51,853 bases of DNA from Bacteroidales bacterium. Its GTDB lineage: Bacteria; Bacteroidota; Bacteroidia; Bacteroidales; P3. Positions 8,770 to 18,336 of the stretch are shown here, piece after piece. Under the pieces are notes generated by a model, which worked only from the letters and a program-made list of their open reading frames with translations, ran no database searches and had not been told where the DNA came from. The number at the start of each line of letters is the position of its first letter. The stretch's first letter is position 1. A program made the translations under genes and the position numbers. The DNA lies in the NCBI GenBank assembly GCA_017561155.1, contig JAFZDP010000005.1, forward strand, positions 1 to 51,853. The letters are read 5' to 3'.

Positions 8770-9888
8770 CTAAATCATTAAATCTGTGGCAATAGCATCT
8801 ACGAATAAATACCCCTTCGAAGTAGGACCATATCCACTATTTGTTTTCTGCAACAGACCTTGGTCTACATATTTCTGCAACAAAATTTCCGTATCTTTCC
8901 ACAGCGATGGATATTTTGTTTCCAACACATCTTTATCCAAACCGTTCAATGTCCGCAAAGCAGTCATCAAATATTCGTTATATGTATCTCGTTCCTCCAA
9001 TTCTTCTCGTTCGCATGGCACTATATCGTGCTGCAAATCGTGTATATATCTATCCACATTATCAATATTCCATTGACGAGAAAAACCATCGTATGAATGA
9101 GCAGCAGCACCCACACCCAAATACGGCGTTGAGTTCCAATACCTACTATTGTGCTTCGCCTCACAATTTGGTTTACACAAGTTAGATACCTCGTAATGAA
9201 TATATCCATTATCTTTCGCCCATTGCACAAGCAATTCATAATGTTTTATCGACATTTCTTCGTCCACCTGAGGCAACTTACCTTTATTTATCAACGTATC
9301 CAACATTGTTCCCTCTTCAACAGTAAGCGAATAGCACGACAAATGACTAACACCCAACTCTTCAACCTTTTGCAAATTATTCTTCCATCCGTCCACACCA
9401 CAATTTGGCAAAGCATATATCAGGTCTATCGATATATTTTCAAAACCATATTCCTTAGCTTTCTTTACCACACTTTCTGCTTGTACACCTGTATGCCATC
9501 TGTTCAGCAGTTTCAAATCAGCATCATTAAACGATTGCACACCTATGCTCAGTCTGTTTATAAAATCAGTCTTCTTCAACTCCGACAAATATTTATCTGT
9601 CAGTTGCTCAGGGTTTGCCTCAAGTGTCACCTCTTCAAGGTTTGATATATCAAAATACCGCCCTATAGTCTGTTTCACCTGCATTATCTGAGCAGCAGTC
9701 AACAACGATGGAGTACCACCACCAAAATAAATAGTACGTATTTGAGAGTGTTTCAGATAGTTTTTTCGCAAAGCAATCTCGTTGCACAACGCATCTACAT
9801 AAGGTTGAATACTGCTACGAGTAGCCACCGAATAAAATGCACAATACAAACAACGCTGCTTGCAATATGGAACGTGAATATAAATCAT
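8770..9888 (-). CDS. hemW: Radical SAM heme chaperone HemW
   Basis: A 372-residue protein opening MIYIHVPYCKQRCLYCAFYS, with the radical-SAM C9-x3-C13-x2-C16 cluster motif and the extra Cys-free F of the HemW type. GGGTPS follows near residue 57 and GVQSF near 117. The segment HNSRYWNSTPYLGVGAAAHS is typical of HemW. The C-terminal region has the usual HemN_C helix. The family was once annotated as oxygen-independent coproporphyrinogen oxidase, but HemW proteins bind heme and deliver it to apoproteins. It follows the flavin reductase gene by 15 bp and is probably in one operon with it. Confidence 0.92.
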   Translation of the reverse strand: MIYIHVPYCKQRCLYCAFYSVATRSSIQPYVDALCNEIALRKNYLKHSQIRTIYFGGGTPSLLTAAQIMQVKQTIGRYFDISNLEEVTLEANPEQLTDKYLSELKKTDFINRLSIGVQSFNDADLKLLNRWHTGVQAESVVKKAKEYGFENISIDLIYALPNCGVDGWKNNLQKVEELGVSHLSCYSLTVEEGTMLDTLINKGKLPQVDEEMSIKHYELLVQWAKDNGYIHYEVSNLCKPNCEAKHNSRYWNSTPYLGVGAAAHSYDGFSRQWNIDNVDRYIHDLQHDIVPCEREELEERDTYNEYLMTALRTLNGLDKDVLETKYPSLWKDTEILLQKYVDQGLLQKTNSGYGPTSKGYLFVDAIATDLMI

Positions 9889-9903
9889 AAAAAAATATAC
9901 GGA

Positions 9904-10473
9904 CTATTTTTTACGTTTTGCCACCGAAAAACCAAACGAGCCTATTTTTTCTCCCAAACCATAGTATTTTCCATGCGAATAAGCCAATGGTTTAGCATGA
10001 TTCAACTGAAATGCTCCAGTACCTTTATCTATCAAACTTTCTTCGGCATTCACTGCAACAACTTTTGCAATAAACATATCGTGCGAACCCAATTCTTTCA
10101 CTTCCACCACCTGACATTCAATATTCAACGGTGATTCTGCTATAAGTGGTGCTTTCACCACCTGACCCTGTTGTGGTGTAAGGTGCATCTCCTTGAATTT
10201 ATTATAATCCTTACCGGAACGAACACCACACCAATCTGTAGCTTTTGCAAGCTGTTCGGTAGTCAAATTTATCACAAACTCGCCACTGTCTTTTATCAAC
10301 TGATACGAACGACGTTCTTTTCTGACCGATATATAACACATTGGGGGTTCGGTACATATAGTTCCTGTCCACGCCACTGTAATTATATTATAATTTTCAG
10401 GACTATCGCCACAGCTCACCATCACTGCAGGAAGCGGATATATCAAGGTTCCTGGTTTGAATGCAACTTTCAT
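9904..10473 (-). CDS. Flavin reductase-like FMN-binding protein
   Basis: A 189-residue protein of the flavin reductase-like (split-barrel FMN-binding) family. Visible marks are the opening PAVMVSCGDSPENYNIITVAWTG, the PPMCYISVRKERRSYQLI segment and GEFVINLTTEQLAKATDWCG. Members bind FMN and reduce flavins or serve as small oxidoreductases; the substrate cannot be read from sequence. The gene is first of a likely two-gene unit with hemW (15 bp gap). dnaA lies upstream on the same strand but is separated by a terminator. Confidence 0.88.
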   Translation of the reverse strand: MKVAFKPGTLIYPLPAVMVSCGDSPENYNIITVAWTGTICTEPPMCYISVRKERRSYQLIKDSGEFVINLTTEQLAKATDWCGVRSGKDYNKFKEMHLTPQQGQVVKAPLIAESPLNIECQVVEVKELGSHDMFIAKVVAVNAEESLIDKGTGAFQLNHAKPLAYSHGKYYGLGEKIGSFGFSVAKRKK

Positions 10474-10493
10474 ATTTCTTTATTTTTATTGAT

Positions 10494-10546
10494 AAAAAAA
10501 TACCCTCATCTCCTTTTGCCCAAAAGACAAAAAATAGTTGAGGGTA
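10494..10546 (-). terminator. Intrinsic terminator after dnaA
   Basis: TACCCTCA (10501-10508) pairs with TGAGGGTA (10539-10546), with a nested CTTTTG/CAAAAG stem in the loop. The minus strand continues with seven T (10494-10500). Confidence 0.85.
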
Positions 10547-10592
10547 ACACATAATAATTTGATAATATAAATATTATAACATCATATTCTTC

Positions 10593-12032
10593 TTATTGTC
10601 TAAACTTCTTATCAAGTTCGTCGACCCAAAAACGGAATTGTTTGTCAGTTTCGACTAGGTTTGTAACAGTTTTACAAGCATGCAGTACTGTAGCGTGGTC
10701 TTTATTACCACATTGCAAACCTATTATTGCCAACGACGATTTAGTCATCTTCTTAGCAAAATACATTGCCAATTGGCGTGCTTGAACAATCTCACGTTTA
10801 CGAGTATGCGATTGAATACTTTCTATAGGCAAATTAAAGTAGTCGCAAATAACTTTTTGGATATAATCGATAGTAATTTCGCGAGCAGTATTCTTCACAA
10901 ATTTATCTATCATTTGTTTAGCCAAATCCAAGGTTATCTGTTTTTTATTCAACGACGACTGTGCCATCAAACTTATCAATGCACCTTCAAGTTCTCTTAC
11001 ATTGGTGTTTATGTTGTAAGCAATATATTCTATTACTTCGTAAGGCATTTCAATACCATCGTTTGCCAATTTTTGTTTCAAAATACCAATACGTGTTTCA
11101 ACATTTGGTGCTTGAATATCAGCAGACAATCCCCATTTCAAACGCGAAATCAATCTCGATTCCAAACCAGACAACTCTGCCGGTGCTTTATCCGATGTTA
11201 TGATAATTTGTTTGTTACGTTGATGCAAATAGTTGAATATATGAAAGAATGCTTCTTGTGTTTTTGCCACACGACCTTCCCACACAAATATATCATCAAT
11301 TATCAACACATCTATCATTTCGTAGAAATGCATAAAATCAGGCACAGTATTGTTTATGGTAGCCTCGCGGAATTGTTGCGAAAACTGCTCAGCAGTCACA
11401 TAAAGCACTGTTTTGTCAGGATATTTTTCTTTGGTTTTGATGCCTATAGCATGAGCCAAGTGTGTTTTTCCCAAACCTGCATTACCATACAACAACAACG
11501 GATTGAAAGCTGTACGTCCTGGATTTTCTGCCACAGCATAACCTGCAGAACGAGCCAAACGGTTACACTCTCCCTCAACAAAATTTTCCAACGTATAGTT
11601 TTCGTTCAATTGAGAATGCACTTTTACCTTTTGTATTCCTGGTATAGTAAATGGGTTTGGCAACTCTTTCAAATTCTCTGTATTTATATTGATAGGCACA
11701 TCTTTAGGAGCATTACGTATAGCACGACGACCTGTTGATGGCAACAATACATTACCTTGATTATCAGATATACTTTGATCCATCACTACACTATAACGCA
11801 ACTGACCTTTCGGTCCCAATTCTCTACGTACCACTTTGCGTAACAAATCGATATAATGTTCTTCCAACCACTCATAGAAAAAACTACTTGGAACCTGAAT
11901 AGTCAACACACCATCCTCCAATTGTAGAGGTACAATTGGTCTAAACCATGTATTGAATAAATTTTCGCTATTCAAAGTATCGCGAATTATTCCAAGGCAA
12001 TTATTCCAAACTATTTTATAATCTTTCTCCAT
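10593..12032 (-). CDS. dnaA: Chromosomal replication initiator DnaA
   Basis: A 479-residue protein with all DnaA domains. Residues 1-85 form the N-terminal interaction domain, then a linker, then the AAA+ ATPase with Walker A GNAGLGKT (183-190), Walker B LIIDD (243-247) and the sensor segment around IITSDKAPAEL. The C-terminal DNA-binding domain has the signature GNKDHATVLHACK. It binds DnaA boxes and opens the origin. A -7 promoter box (12103-12110) and a DnaA-box-like site (12423) lie in the long AT-rich region upstream, so autoregulation is plausible. A terminator follows. Its neighbours differ from the dnaA-dnaN arrangement found in many phyla, as is usual for this group. Confidence 0.97.
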   Translation of the reverse strand: MEKDYKIVWNNCLGIIRDTLNSENLFNTWFRPIVPLQLEDGVLTIQVPSSFFYEWLEEHYIDLLRKVVRRELGPKGQLRYSVVMDQSISDNQGNVLLPSTGRRAIRNAPKDVPININTENLKELPNPFTIPGIQKVKVHSQLNENYTLENFVEGECNRLARSAGYAVAENPGRTAFNPLLLYGNAGLGKTHLAHAIGIKTKEKYPDKTVLYVTAEQFSQQFREATINNTVPDFMHFYEMIDVLIIDDIFVWEGRVAKTQEAFFHIFNYLHQRNKQIIITSDKAPAELSGLESRLISRLKWGLSADIQAPNVETRIGILKQKLANDGIEMPYEVIEYIAYNINTNVRELEGALISLMAQSSLNKKQITLDLAKQMIDKFVKNTAREITIDYIQKVICDYFNLPIESIQSHTRKREIVQARQLAMYFAKKMTKSSLAIIGLQCGNKDHATVLHACKTVTNLVETDKQFRFWVDELDKKFRQ

Positions 12033-12776
12033 CTTTATATTATAGTAATACGAATGTTTCTTAATATGTTACGAACAATCCTATGTTCATTATTTCTGTT
12101 TGCAAATTTATAAAGAAAAAATCACTCATCTGTTAGAAAAAAAATTTGCATATTTCATTTTTTTTCTGTAAAAAACACACACCTTTTAGAACTTTTACTC
12201 TACACACCTACTCAAAAAACTGATAAATAAACAAATAATATATTCCCTCACTAAGCATGCCGAATATAAGATTTTTTTCTCAAAAATAAAAATATTTTTC
12301 ACTCCAAATTCGACTTTTTATCACCAATTACTTATTTTTTTCGCACTTTTCAAGCAAAAAGTACCTAATTTCACACAAAACACACCAACAACATGCTTAT
12401 CTAAGAAAAACTCCACACAAACTTTTCCACATGTATCACAAGCAAAAAAAATGACCAATCACACTACATCACACAACAAAAAAAAAGACGATTCTCCAAT
12501 AAAAAGTCATAGTTTTTCCCCTCAATACTATTTCCAAAAGGTAATCCAAGTAAACAAGGTAACCATTATATATTTCAATACGTGATTTACCATCGATATA
12601 TTCCCACAAACAAACCACATCTTCAACACCTAAATTCTTAATATATCAGACATCGCCCTCCGCGTATATCATATTACAATATTATTATATATAGCATTAC
12701 ACATAATGAATATATAAAAACAGAGAATGAGTTTTACGACCCATTCTCCATTTATTCATAAGTTATAATATATTTA
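12033..12776. other. Long AT-rich intergenic region upstream of dnaA
   Basis: About 740 bp without a gene. It contains the dnaA -7 box TAAATTTG (minus strand, 12103-12110), one TTTTCCACA that fits the relaxed DnaA box TTWTNCACA (12423-12431), many A/T runs and a GGTAATCC-type repeat (12540-12564). A single DnaA-like box is too little to call an origin. The right end holds the porX terminator. Confidence 0.5.
12716..12748 (-). terminator. Intrinsic terminator after porX
   Basis: GAGAATG (12723-12729) pairs with CATTCTC (12742-12748). The minus strand continues TGTTTTTATA. Confidence 0.75.
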
Positions 12777-14327
12777 TTACTTCGTTTGTAATGTAATGAA
12801 TGGTATCAAATTCTCTTCCAACGATATACCTCCATGTTGAAACGTATTCATATAATACGACACATATTGGTTGTAGTTGTTTGGATAAGCAAAAAAGTCA
12901 CCGCCTCTGGCAAATATATATGGTGATGTTACATACAATTTGGGCAAGAATATTTTCGCCGCATCTTTCACTTCGTACACTTGTTTTGGGTTGTAATCCA
13001 ACAATCTGCCCACTTTATATCTCAAATTCACCGATATATCTTTGTCTCCTTTCACCCTAATAGGGTTGTTTATTTTCACGGAACCATGGTCGGTTGTAAT
13101 AATCACATTTACATCTTTTTCAGCCAATGCCTTCAACATTTCCATCAGAGGAGAATGCTCCAACCACGATAATGTAAGCGAACGGTAAGCTTTTTCATTT
13201 TCAGCCAATTCCCTTACTATATCTAATTCTGTTCGTGCATGCGAAAGCATATCGATAAAGTTATAGATAATCACATTCAGCTTGTTGTTCATCATCTTAG
13301 ACAACGAATCTACAAGTTTTTTACCATACTGAGCATTCAACACCTTGTAGTAGGCGTGCTTCACCTGATGACCATAACGTTTCAAATATTCATCCAAAAG
13401 TTCGTGTTCATATTGATTTTTATAACCTTCTTCATCTTCGTCCACCCAATAGTTTGGATATTTTTTTTGTATTTCAGCAGGCATAAGTCCTGAAAACAAC
13501 GAATTTCTGGCATATTGTGTAGTAGTTGGCAAAATACTGTAGTACAACGATTCGTCTACCGTATGAAAATACTCTTCAATAGTAGGTTGCATCTGTTTCC
13601 AATGGTCGTAGCGAAGATTGTCTATAACAATCAAAAAGGTTGGTTTATCCGATTTCAGCAATGGAAACATTTTTTCTTTCAATACCGTTGGCGAAATCAG
13701 AGGTTTTTCGGTTCTTCCGTTCAACCAATCTTCGTAATTGTCTTCGTAAAATTTGCAGAACAATCTATTTGCTTCTTCTTTTTGAGAGTATAATATATCG
13801 TGAATATTTCCATCGTCAGCTCTAGAAAGTTCCAAATCCCAATACACCAATTTCTTATACAGTTCCACCCATTCGTTTGCAGTCATTTTTTCAAGCAACT
13901 GCATACTTATTTCTCTAAAACTCTGCTGATACGACTGTGTTGATTTCTGACTTACCAAGCGTTTTCCGTCTATATGTTTTTTTACGGTAAGCAATATTTG
14001 TTTAGGATTTACAGGTTTTATCAGATAGTCAGATATTTTTCCACCCAAAGCTTCGTCCATTATATGTTCTTCTTCGCTTTTGGTTATCATTATCACAGGC
14101 AGATTGGGATAGCTGTTTTTTATCATAGTCAGCGTATCCAATCCGCTAAGACCTGGCATATTTTCGTCCAAAAACACTATATCCGGATATTCTTTTGCTA
14201 TCTCATCCAAGGCCTCATCACCACTTGTTACAGCTACCACTTCATAACCTTTTTCTTCCAAAAACATTATATGCGGTTTCAGCAAATCTATTTCATCATC
14301 AGCCCACACTATTGTTAGTTTTTCCAT
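12777..14327 (-). CDS. porX: PorX, response regulator/PglZ-domain protein of type IX secretion
   Basis: A 516-residue protein with an N-terminal receiver domain (acidic D10, D11; phosphoacceptor D54 in VFLDENMPG; ITKSEEE; K103-like Lys in LIKPVNP) and, instead of a DNA-binding domain, a PglZ-type domain of the alkaline phosphatase superfamily from about 200 to the end. The latter shows FLIVIDNLRYDHWK, ILPTTTQYARNSLFSG and IITTDHGSVKI, which supply metal and nucleophile residues. PorX is phosphorylated by PorY, regulates T9SS genes and hydrolyses signalling (oligo)nucleotides in studied species. No kinase is beside it, as is usual. A T9SS cargo gene is 10 kb away. Confidence 0.95.
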   Translation of the reverse strand: MEKLTIVWADDEIDLLKPHIMFLEEKGYEVVAVTSGDEALDEIAKEYPDIVFLDENMPGLSGLDTLTMIKNSYPNLPVIMITKSEEEHIMDEALGGKISDYLIKPVNPKQILLTVKKHIDGKRLVSQKSTQSYQQSFREISMQLLEKMTANEWVELYKKLVYWDLELSRADDGNIHDILYSQKEEANRLFCKFYEDNYEDWLNGRTEKPLISPTVLKEKMFPLLKSDKPTFLIVIDNLRYDHWKQMQPTIEEYFHTVDESLYYSILPTTTQYARNSLFSGLMPAEIQKKYPNYWVDEDEEGYKNQYEHELLDEYLKRYGHQVKHAYYKVLNAQYGKKLVDSLSKMMNNKLNVIIYNFIDMLSHARTELDIVRELAENEKAYRSLTLSWLEHSPLMEMLKALAEKDVNVIITTDHGSVKINNPIRVKGDKDISVNLRYKVGRLLDYNPKQVYEVKDAAKIFLPKLYVTSPYIFARGGDFFAYPNNYNQYVSYYMNTFQHGGISLEENLIPFITLQTK

Positions 14328-14445
14328 ATCTCGTTTCAGTTAAATTACCTATTGAATATGATTAGAAAACGAACTTTTTTTATTTTTGTTATATGGTTTT
14401 GTTTCTTTTTTTACTACCATAGATATTTTCTCACAATGCTCTATA

Positions 14446-14486
14446 GTAAAAAAAAGTAGTACACAAAGATAACTCTGCGTACTACT
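14446..14486 (-). terminator. Intrinsic terminator after lpdA
   Basis: AGTAGTAC (14455-14462) pairs with GTACTACT (14479-14486). The minus strand then runs TTTTTTT. Confidence 0.85.
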
Positions 14487-14512
14487 CAATTATAAATATG
14501 AAATATATTTTC

Positions 14513-15901
14513 TTACAAATGAACAGCTTTTCCGTAAGCTTGTTCTATAGCTTCCATGATAGCTTCGCTTAATGTTGGGTGAGGGTGCACCGAACCAGCC
14601 ACTTGTTTTGCTGTTAGTCCGTTTTGACGAGCAGTTACCAATCCTGCAATCATTTCGGTTACATTATCACCACACAAATGAGCACCCAAAATAAGGTCGG
14701 TTTTTGCATCAATTATTATTTTGATAAAACCATCTCTACTTCCAGCAGCAGTAGCTTTTCCGCTAGCTGTGAAAGGGAATTTACCTATCAATATTTCGTA
14801 TCCTGCTTCTTTAGCAGCTTTTTCTGTCATACCTACCGATGCTATTTCTGGAGTGGTGTATGTACAACCTGGAATATTCTTGTAGTTTACCGGTGTTGGA
14901 TTTTCTCCTGCTATTTTTTCAACACATACCAACGCTTCAGCCGAAGCAACGTGAGCCAAAGCAGGTCCGTGAACAACGTCGCCTATTGCATAATAGCCTT
15001 CTACATTTGTTCTGTAATAGTCGTCAACTACTATTTTTGTACGTTCCACTTGTATACCTACTTCTTCCAATCCAATGTTTTCCAAGTTGGTGATTACCCC
15101 TACAGCAGACAATACTATATCGCAATCCACCACTTCCAATCCTTTTTTGGTTTGGATAGTTACATGGCATACATCGCCTTCGATATCTACTTTTTCAACA
15201 GATGCAGATGTCATCACCTTCATACCCATTTTGCGGAACGAACGACTTATTTGTGCACTTACATCATCATCTTCGTTTGGCACTATGTTTGGCATAAATT
15301 CTACCAATGTAACTTGTACACCTATCGATTGATAGAAGAATGCAAATTCGCTTCCAATAGCACCTGAACCAACTACCACCATTGATTTTGGCAATTGAGG
15401 CAATGTCATAGCTTCGCGATAACCAATAATTTTCTTTCCATCTTGAGGCAAGTTTGGCAAATTGCGAGAACGTGCTCCAGTAGCTATAATTATATGGTTA
15501 GCTTGATATTCGGTTACTTCACCTTCTGCTGTTGTAACTTCTACCACTTTTCCTGGTTTTACTTTTCCAGTTCCAACTATTACATCTACTTTATTTTTTT
15601 TCAACAAGAATTGTACACCCTTGCTCATTGTATCAGCTACACCTCTACTACGAGTTACCATAGCTTCCAAATCTGGAGTTATAGGTTGTGCAGCCACACC
15701 ATAGTTGGCAGCGTGAGAAACATAGTTGAATACTTGTGCACTTTTCAAAAGAGCTTTTGTAGGTATACAACCCCAATTCAAACATATACCACCAAGATTT
15801 TCTCGTTCTACTACGGCAGTTTTAAAACCTAATTGTGCCGATTTTATTGCAGCTACATATCCTCCAGGACCACTGCCTATTACTATTACATCGTAATTCA
15901 T
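14513..15901 (-). CDS. lpdA: Dihydrolipoyl dehydrogenase (E3)
   Basis: A 462-residue flavoprotein. The order is: FAD-binding GSGPGG (9-14), redox disulfide C40-LNWG-C45 in GGICLNWGCIPTK, second FAD/NAD motifs (GSGAIGSEFAFFY), YAIGDV near 315, and the C-terminal dimer interface with the catalytic pair in HPHPTLSEAIMEA. It reoxidises dihydrolipoamide of 2-oxoacid dehydrogenase or glycine cleavage complexes using NAD+. No E1, E2 or gcv genes are adjacent, so the partner complex is not indicated. The leader is about 170 bp with a TATCTTTG -7 box at 16076-16083. Its own terminator follows, so it seems monocistronic. Confidence 0.96.
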   Translation of the reverse strand: MNYDVIVIGSGPGGYVAAIKSAQLGFKTAVVERENLGGICLNWGCIPTKALLKSAQVFNYVSHAANYGVAAQPITPDLEAMVTRSRGVADTMSKGVQFLLKKNKVDVIVGTGKVKPGKVVEVTTAEGEVTEYQANHIIIATGARSRNLPNLPQDGKKIIGYREAMTLPQLPKSMVVVGSGAIGSEFAFFYQSIGVQVTLVEFMPNIVPNEDDDVSAQISRSFRKMGMKVMTSASVEKVDIEGDVCHVTIQTKKGLEVVDCDIVLSAVGVITNLENIGLEEVGIQVERTKIVVDDYYRTNVEGYYAIGDVVHGPALAHVASAEALVCVEKIAGENPTPVNYKNIPGCTYTTPEIASVGMTEKAAKEAGYEILIGKFPFTASGKATAAGSRDGFIKIIIDAKTDLILGAHLCGDNVTEMIAGLVTARQNGLTAKQVAGSVHPHPTLSEAIMEAIEQAYGKAVHL

Positions 15902-16309
15902 TATCTTATAATATTTATTTTTCTTTTTGTTTTATTTCTTTGATATACTACATACACAAAGCCACATATTCAACAACAAACACCAAAAACCACATAATTT
16001 TTCAAACACAATAACACCGCTATCTACCTAATTTAAAACATAATAAAACACAACTACCTATGACTTGTACACATACAAAGATACGATATTTTATGCAATT
16101 TGTCACAAAAAAAAATCATTTACCACAAATTTCATTGATTATCTTATTTTTCAAAAGGTTATTCTTTATTTTCTGTACCACGATTGCAATAGATTTGATT
16201 ATTTCAACATTTTCTAAGTTCTTGATATTTTCTGCATAAAAAAAGCAGAAAATATATTTCAATTTCCTGCTTACAAATTTATGAATACAAAAAATAGTTC
16301 TTTTTCACA
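15902..16309. other. Intergenic region: lpdA promoter and M23 terminator, otherwise empty
   Basis: About 400 bp. On the minus strand, TATCTTTG (16076-16083) is a good -7 box for lpdA, with a TTTG at 16106-16109 that is slightly far (22 bp). The terminator of the M23 gene is at 16236-16272. I see no gene in the rest. Confidence 0.6.
16236..16272 (-). terminator. Intrinsic terminator after the M23 peptidase gene
   Basis: AAGCAG (16243-16248) pairs with CTGCTT (16267-16272) on a short stem. On the minus strand the stem is followed by seven T. Confidence 0.7.
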
Positions 16310-17296
16310 TTACGACAAACATTGATTTTCAGCATTTGCTTGCTCTATCACTTGTTCGTATTCTTCTATAGATAAATCGTTGAAGAAATAATATACAGGA
16401 TTTACTTTCTTTCCATTTTGCACAACTTCGTAGTGCAAGTGCGGAGCTTGCGATAGACCTGTACTTCCCACCTCTCCTATTTTTTCACCACGTTTCACTT
16501 TCTGTCCATTCTTGACATTTACCTTACTTAGGTGTGCATAAAGGGTTTTATATCCGAACCCATGGTTCAACATTATCACAATACCATATCCGCTATAACT
16601 GCTTCCTCCTTTACCTGCAACCTCTACCACTGCATCACCTGTAGCATATACAGGTGTGCCTTTTTTCGCCACAAGGTCTATACCGGTGTGCATTCTTCGA
16701 TAGTGAAGAATCGGATGAAAACGCAAGCCAAACCCTGACACTATCCTACTACTTTTCTTCGACAAAGGCATTATAGCCGGAATGGCATTCAAACGTTCGT
16801 TTTTATTTACAGCCATTGAATACACTTCATCAAAACTTTTACTTTGTACATACAAGCGTTTCGACAATTCGTCTACCTTTTTAGTCAAAGCTATTATAGC
16901 TTCGCTATTATCATAACCTTTCAACTCGTTGTAGCGTTCCACTCCTCCAATACCACTATTTCGTATATTTTTATCTATTGGTTCTGCCTCAAAAATAGTA
17001 CGATATATATTATCATCTCTGTTTTCAATATCTTCCAATACCTCCGCCATCTGATTGGTACGTTTGTTCAACAAGTCCAACTGATATCTGTATTGCGATA
17101 TCTCTCTTCTCAGTGCACGTTCTTTAGGACTATCTATCGTTTTATACCCCACTATAGTAAGTATAACGGCAACAACCACACCAAATGCCACACCAAAGCT
17201 CACCTCCTTAAATCGTTCTTTGAAACCGACACGAACTTTTTCGTAGACAAGTGTATGTGGATTTATTTTATATTTATTTTTCTTGATTGTTCCCAT
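16310..17296 (-). CDS. M23-family murein endopeptidase, membrane anchored
   Basis: A 328-residue protein counted from the ATG at 17296 (MGTIKKNKYKINPHTLVYEK); a start nine codons upstream is possible but gives an odd hydrophobic lead. Residues about 30-55 form a membrane span (VSFGVAFGVVVAVILTIVGY), followed by a coiled-coil stretch and a C-terminal M23 domain. Zinc ligands are seen in HTGID and HLHYEV, with the usual SRIVSGFGLRFHPILH lead-in. It should cut peptide cross-links in the periplasm. It is divergent from the universal stress gene, with a terminator downstream. The layout matches Bacteroidetes MepM/NlpD-like proteins, and it may alternatively be an inactive scaffold, although the ligands are intact. 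Confidence 0.9.
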   Translation of the reverse strand: MGTIKKNKYKINPHTLVYEKVRVGFKERFKEVSFGVAFGVVVAVILTIVGYKTIDSPKERALRREISQYRYQLDLLNKRTNQMAEVLEDIENRDDNIYRTIFEAEPIDKNIRNSGIGGVERYNELKGYDNSEAIIALTKKVDELSKRLYVQSKSFDEVYSMAVNKNERLNAIPAIMPLSKKSSRIVSGFGLRFHPILHYRRMHTGIDLVAKKGTPVYATGDAVVEVAGKGGSSYSGYGIVIMLNHGFGYKTLYAHLSKVNVKNGQKVKRGEKIGEVGSTGLSQAPHLHYEVVQNGKKVNPVYYFFNDLSIEEYEQVIEQANAENQCLS

Positions 17297-17419
17297 TATT
17301 GCTCTCAAAATGTAAAATATCAAGTATAAACGATGTATAGATTATTTTATTTTATTTGTAAGAAAAAAAATCTGAACAATATTATATTTTCAACGTTTTT
17401 CTCTCAGAAAATAATTTTT

Positions 17420-18274
17420 ATGGATAAAATAATATTAGCTTTCGAGTTTAGCGAAAACAGCAATTCTGCATTGAATATGGCACTAACTATTGCAGAACGA
17501 ACCAATAGTGTTCTAGAAATAGTATGGGTAGACAACACCTTGGACGATTTGGTGGAAATAGAAAAGAATACAATACACGAACATTTTGATGAAATACTTC
17601 GTAGCATAGTTACTCAAAACAAAGACAAACTACCACCAAACTACCTTACCTACTCCATAATAACAGGCAATGTATGCGATGCCATAGCCAACAAAGCAGC
17701 GTTTGAAGATGTAGCATTGATAGTAGTAGGTACTCACGAAAAAAAACAAAATATCGAAACACGATGGACTAACAGTACAGCATCTAAATTGGTAGAAAAA
17801 ACAAATTGTCCTGTACTTTCGGTACCAAACAATTACAATTTTATCGACATCAAAAAGATTGTTGTTCCAATAGATTTTGATTTTTCTACACGTCAAAAAG
17901 CCCCTATGGTAACCTGGATAGCAAAAGCTTTTAACGCATACATTCATATAGTTGGATTACTGACTAGTGGTGACGAAGAACATATAGAAAAGATAAAAGA
18001 ATACTCGCAACAAGTAGGGCGTTTTTTCATGAACAACCAAATAGAATATGAAATAACATACAAAGCAGCAAACAACATAGCAAAAGAAATATTGGCATTT
18101 GCCGAAACCAAGAATGCCAATTTAATATCGATAATGACACGCCAAGAAATTTCTATAAGCAACATTTTATATGGCTCGTACGCACACCAAATAATACTAC
18201 GCTCCAGAATACCCATACTTACCATCAGACCATTAAATATAAACTCTTTAGACCAAGAAAATTTGGGTACCTAA
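17420..18274 (+). CDS. Universal stress protein, tandem UspA domains
   Basis: A 284-residue protein starting at the ATG at 17420 (MDKIILAFEFSENSNSALNM); the frame is open further upstream, but that part is AT-rich leader. Two UspA domains: 1-140, ending in the GTHEKK...TNCPVLSVP segment, and 141-284, ending SRIPILTIRP. The first domain has a partial ATP-binding pattern (VVGTHEKKQNIETRWTNSTASKLV). Such proteins are small cytoplasmic nucleotide-binding stress proteins, often controlled by starvation. The LRR gene follows after 62 bp but has its own promoter, so co-transcription is optional. Confidence 0.88.
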   Translation: MDKIILAFEFSENSNSALNMALTIAERTNSVLEIVWVDNTLDDLVEIEKNTIHEHFDEILRSIVTQNKDKLPPNYLTYSIITGNVCDAIANKAAFEDVALIVVGTHEKKQNIETRWTNSTASKLVEKTNCPVLSVPNNYNFIDIKKIVVPIDFDFSTRQKAPMVTWIAKAFNAYIHIVGLLTSGDEEHIEKIKEYSQQVGRFFMNNQIEYEITYKAANNIAKEILAFAETKNANLISIMTRQEISISNILYGSYAHQIILRSRIPILTIRPLNINSLDQENLGT

Positions 18275-18293
18275 AAAAAAATAAGTATCTTTG
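18262..18293 (+). promoter_or_regulatory. Bacteroidetes promoter TTTG-N20-TATCTTTG
   Basis: TTTG at 18262-18265 and TATCTTTG at 18286-18293 have the ideal 20 bp spacing and lie 43 bp before the LRR gene. The -33 element overlaps the end of the preceding coding sequence. Confidence 0.85.
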
Positions 18294-18336
18294 TAGGCAA
18301 AGTATATTTTTCAACACTCAATATAACAAAATAGCA

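Noticed and set aside
12423-12431. Replication origin called from one DnaA-like box
   Set aside because: A single match to a relaxed consensus in AT-rich DNA is expected by chance; kept only as a weak finding.
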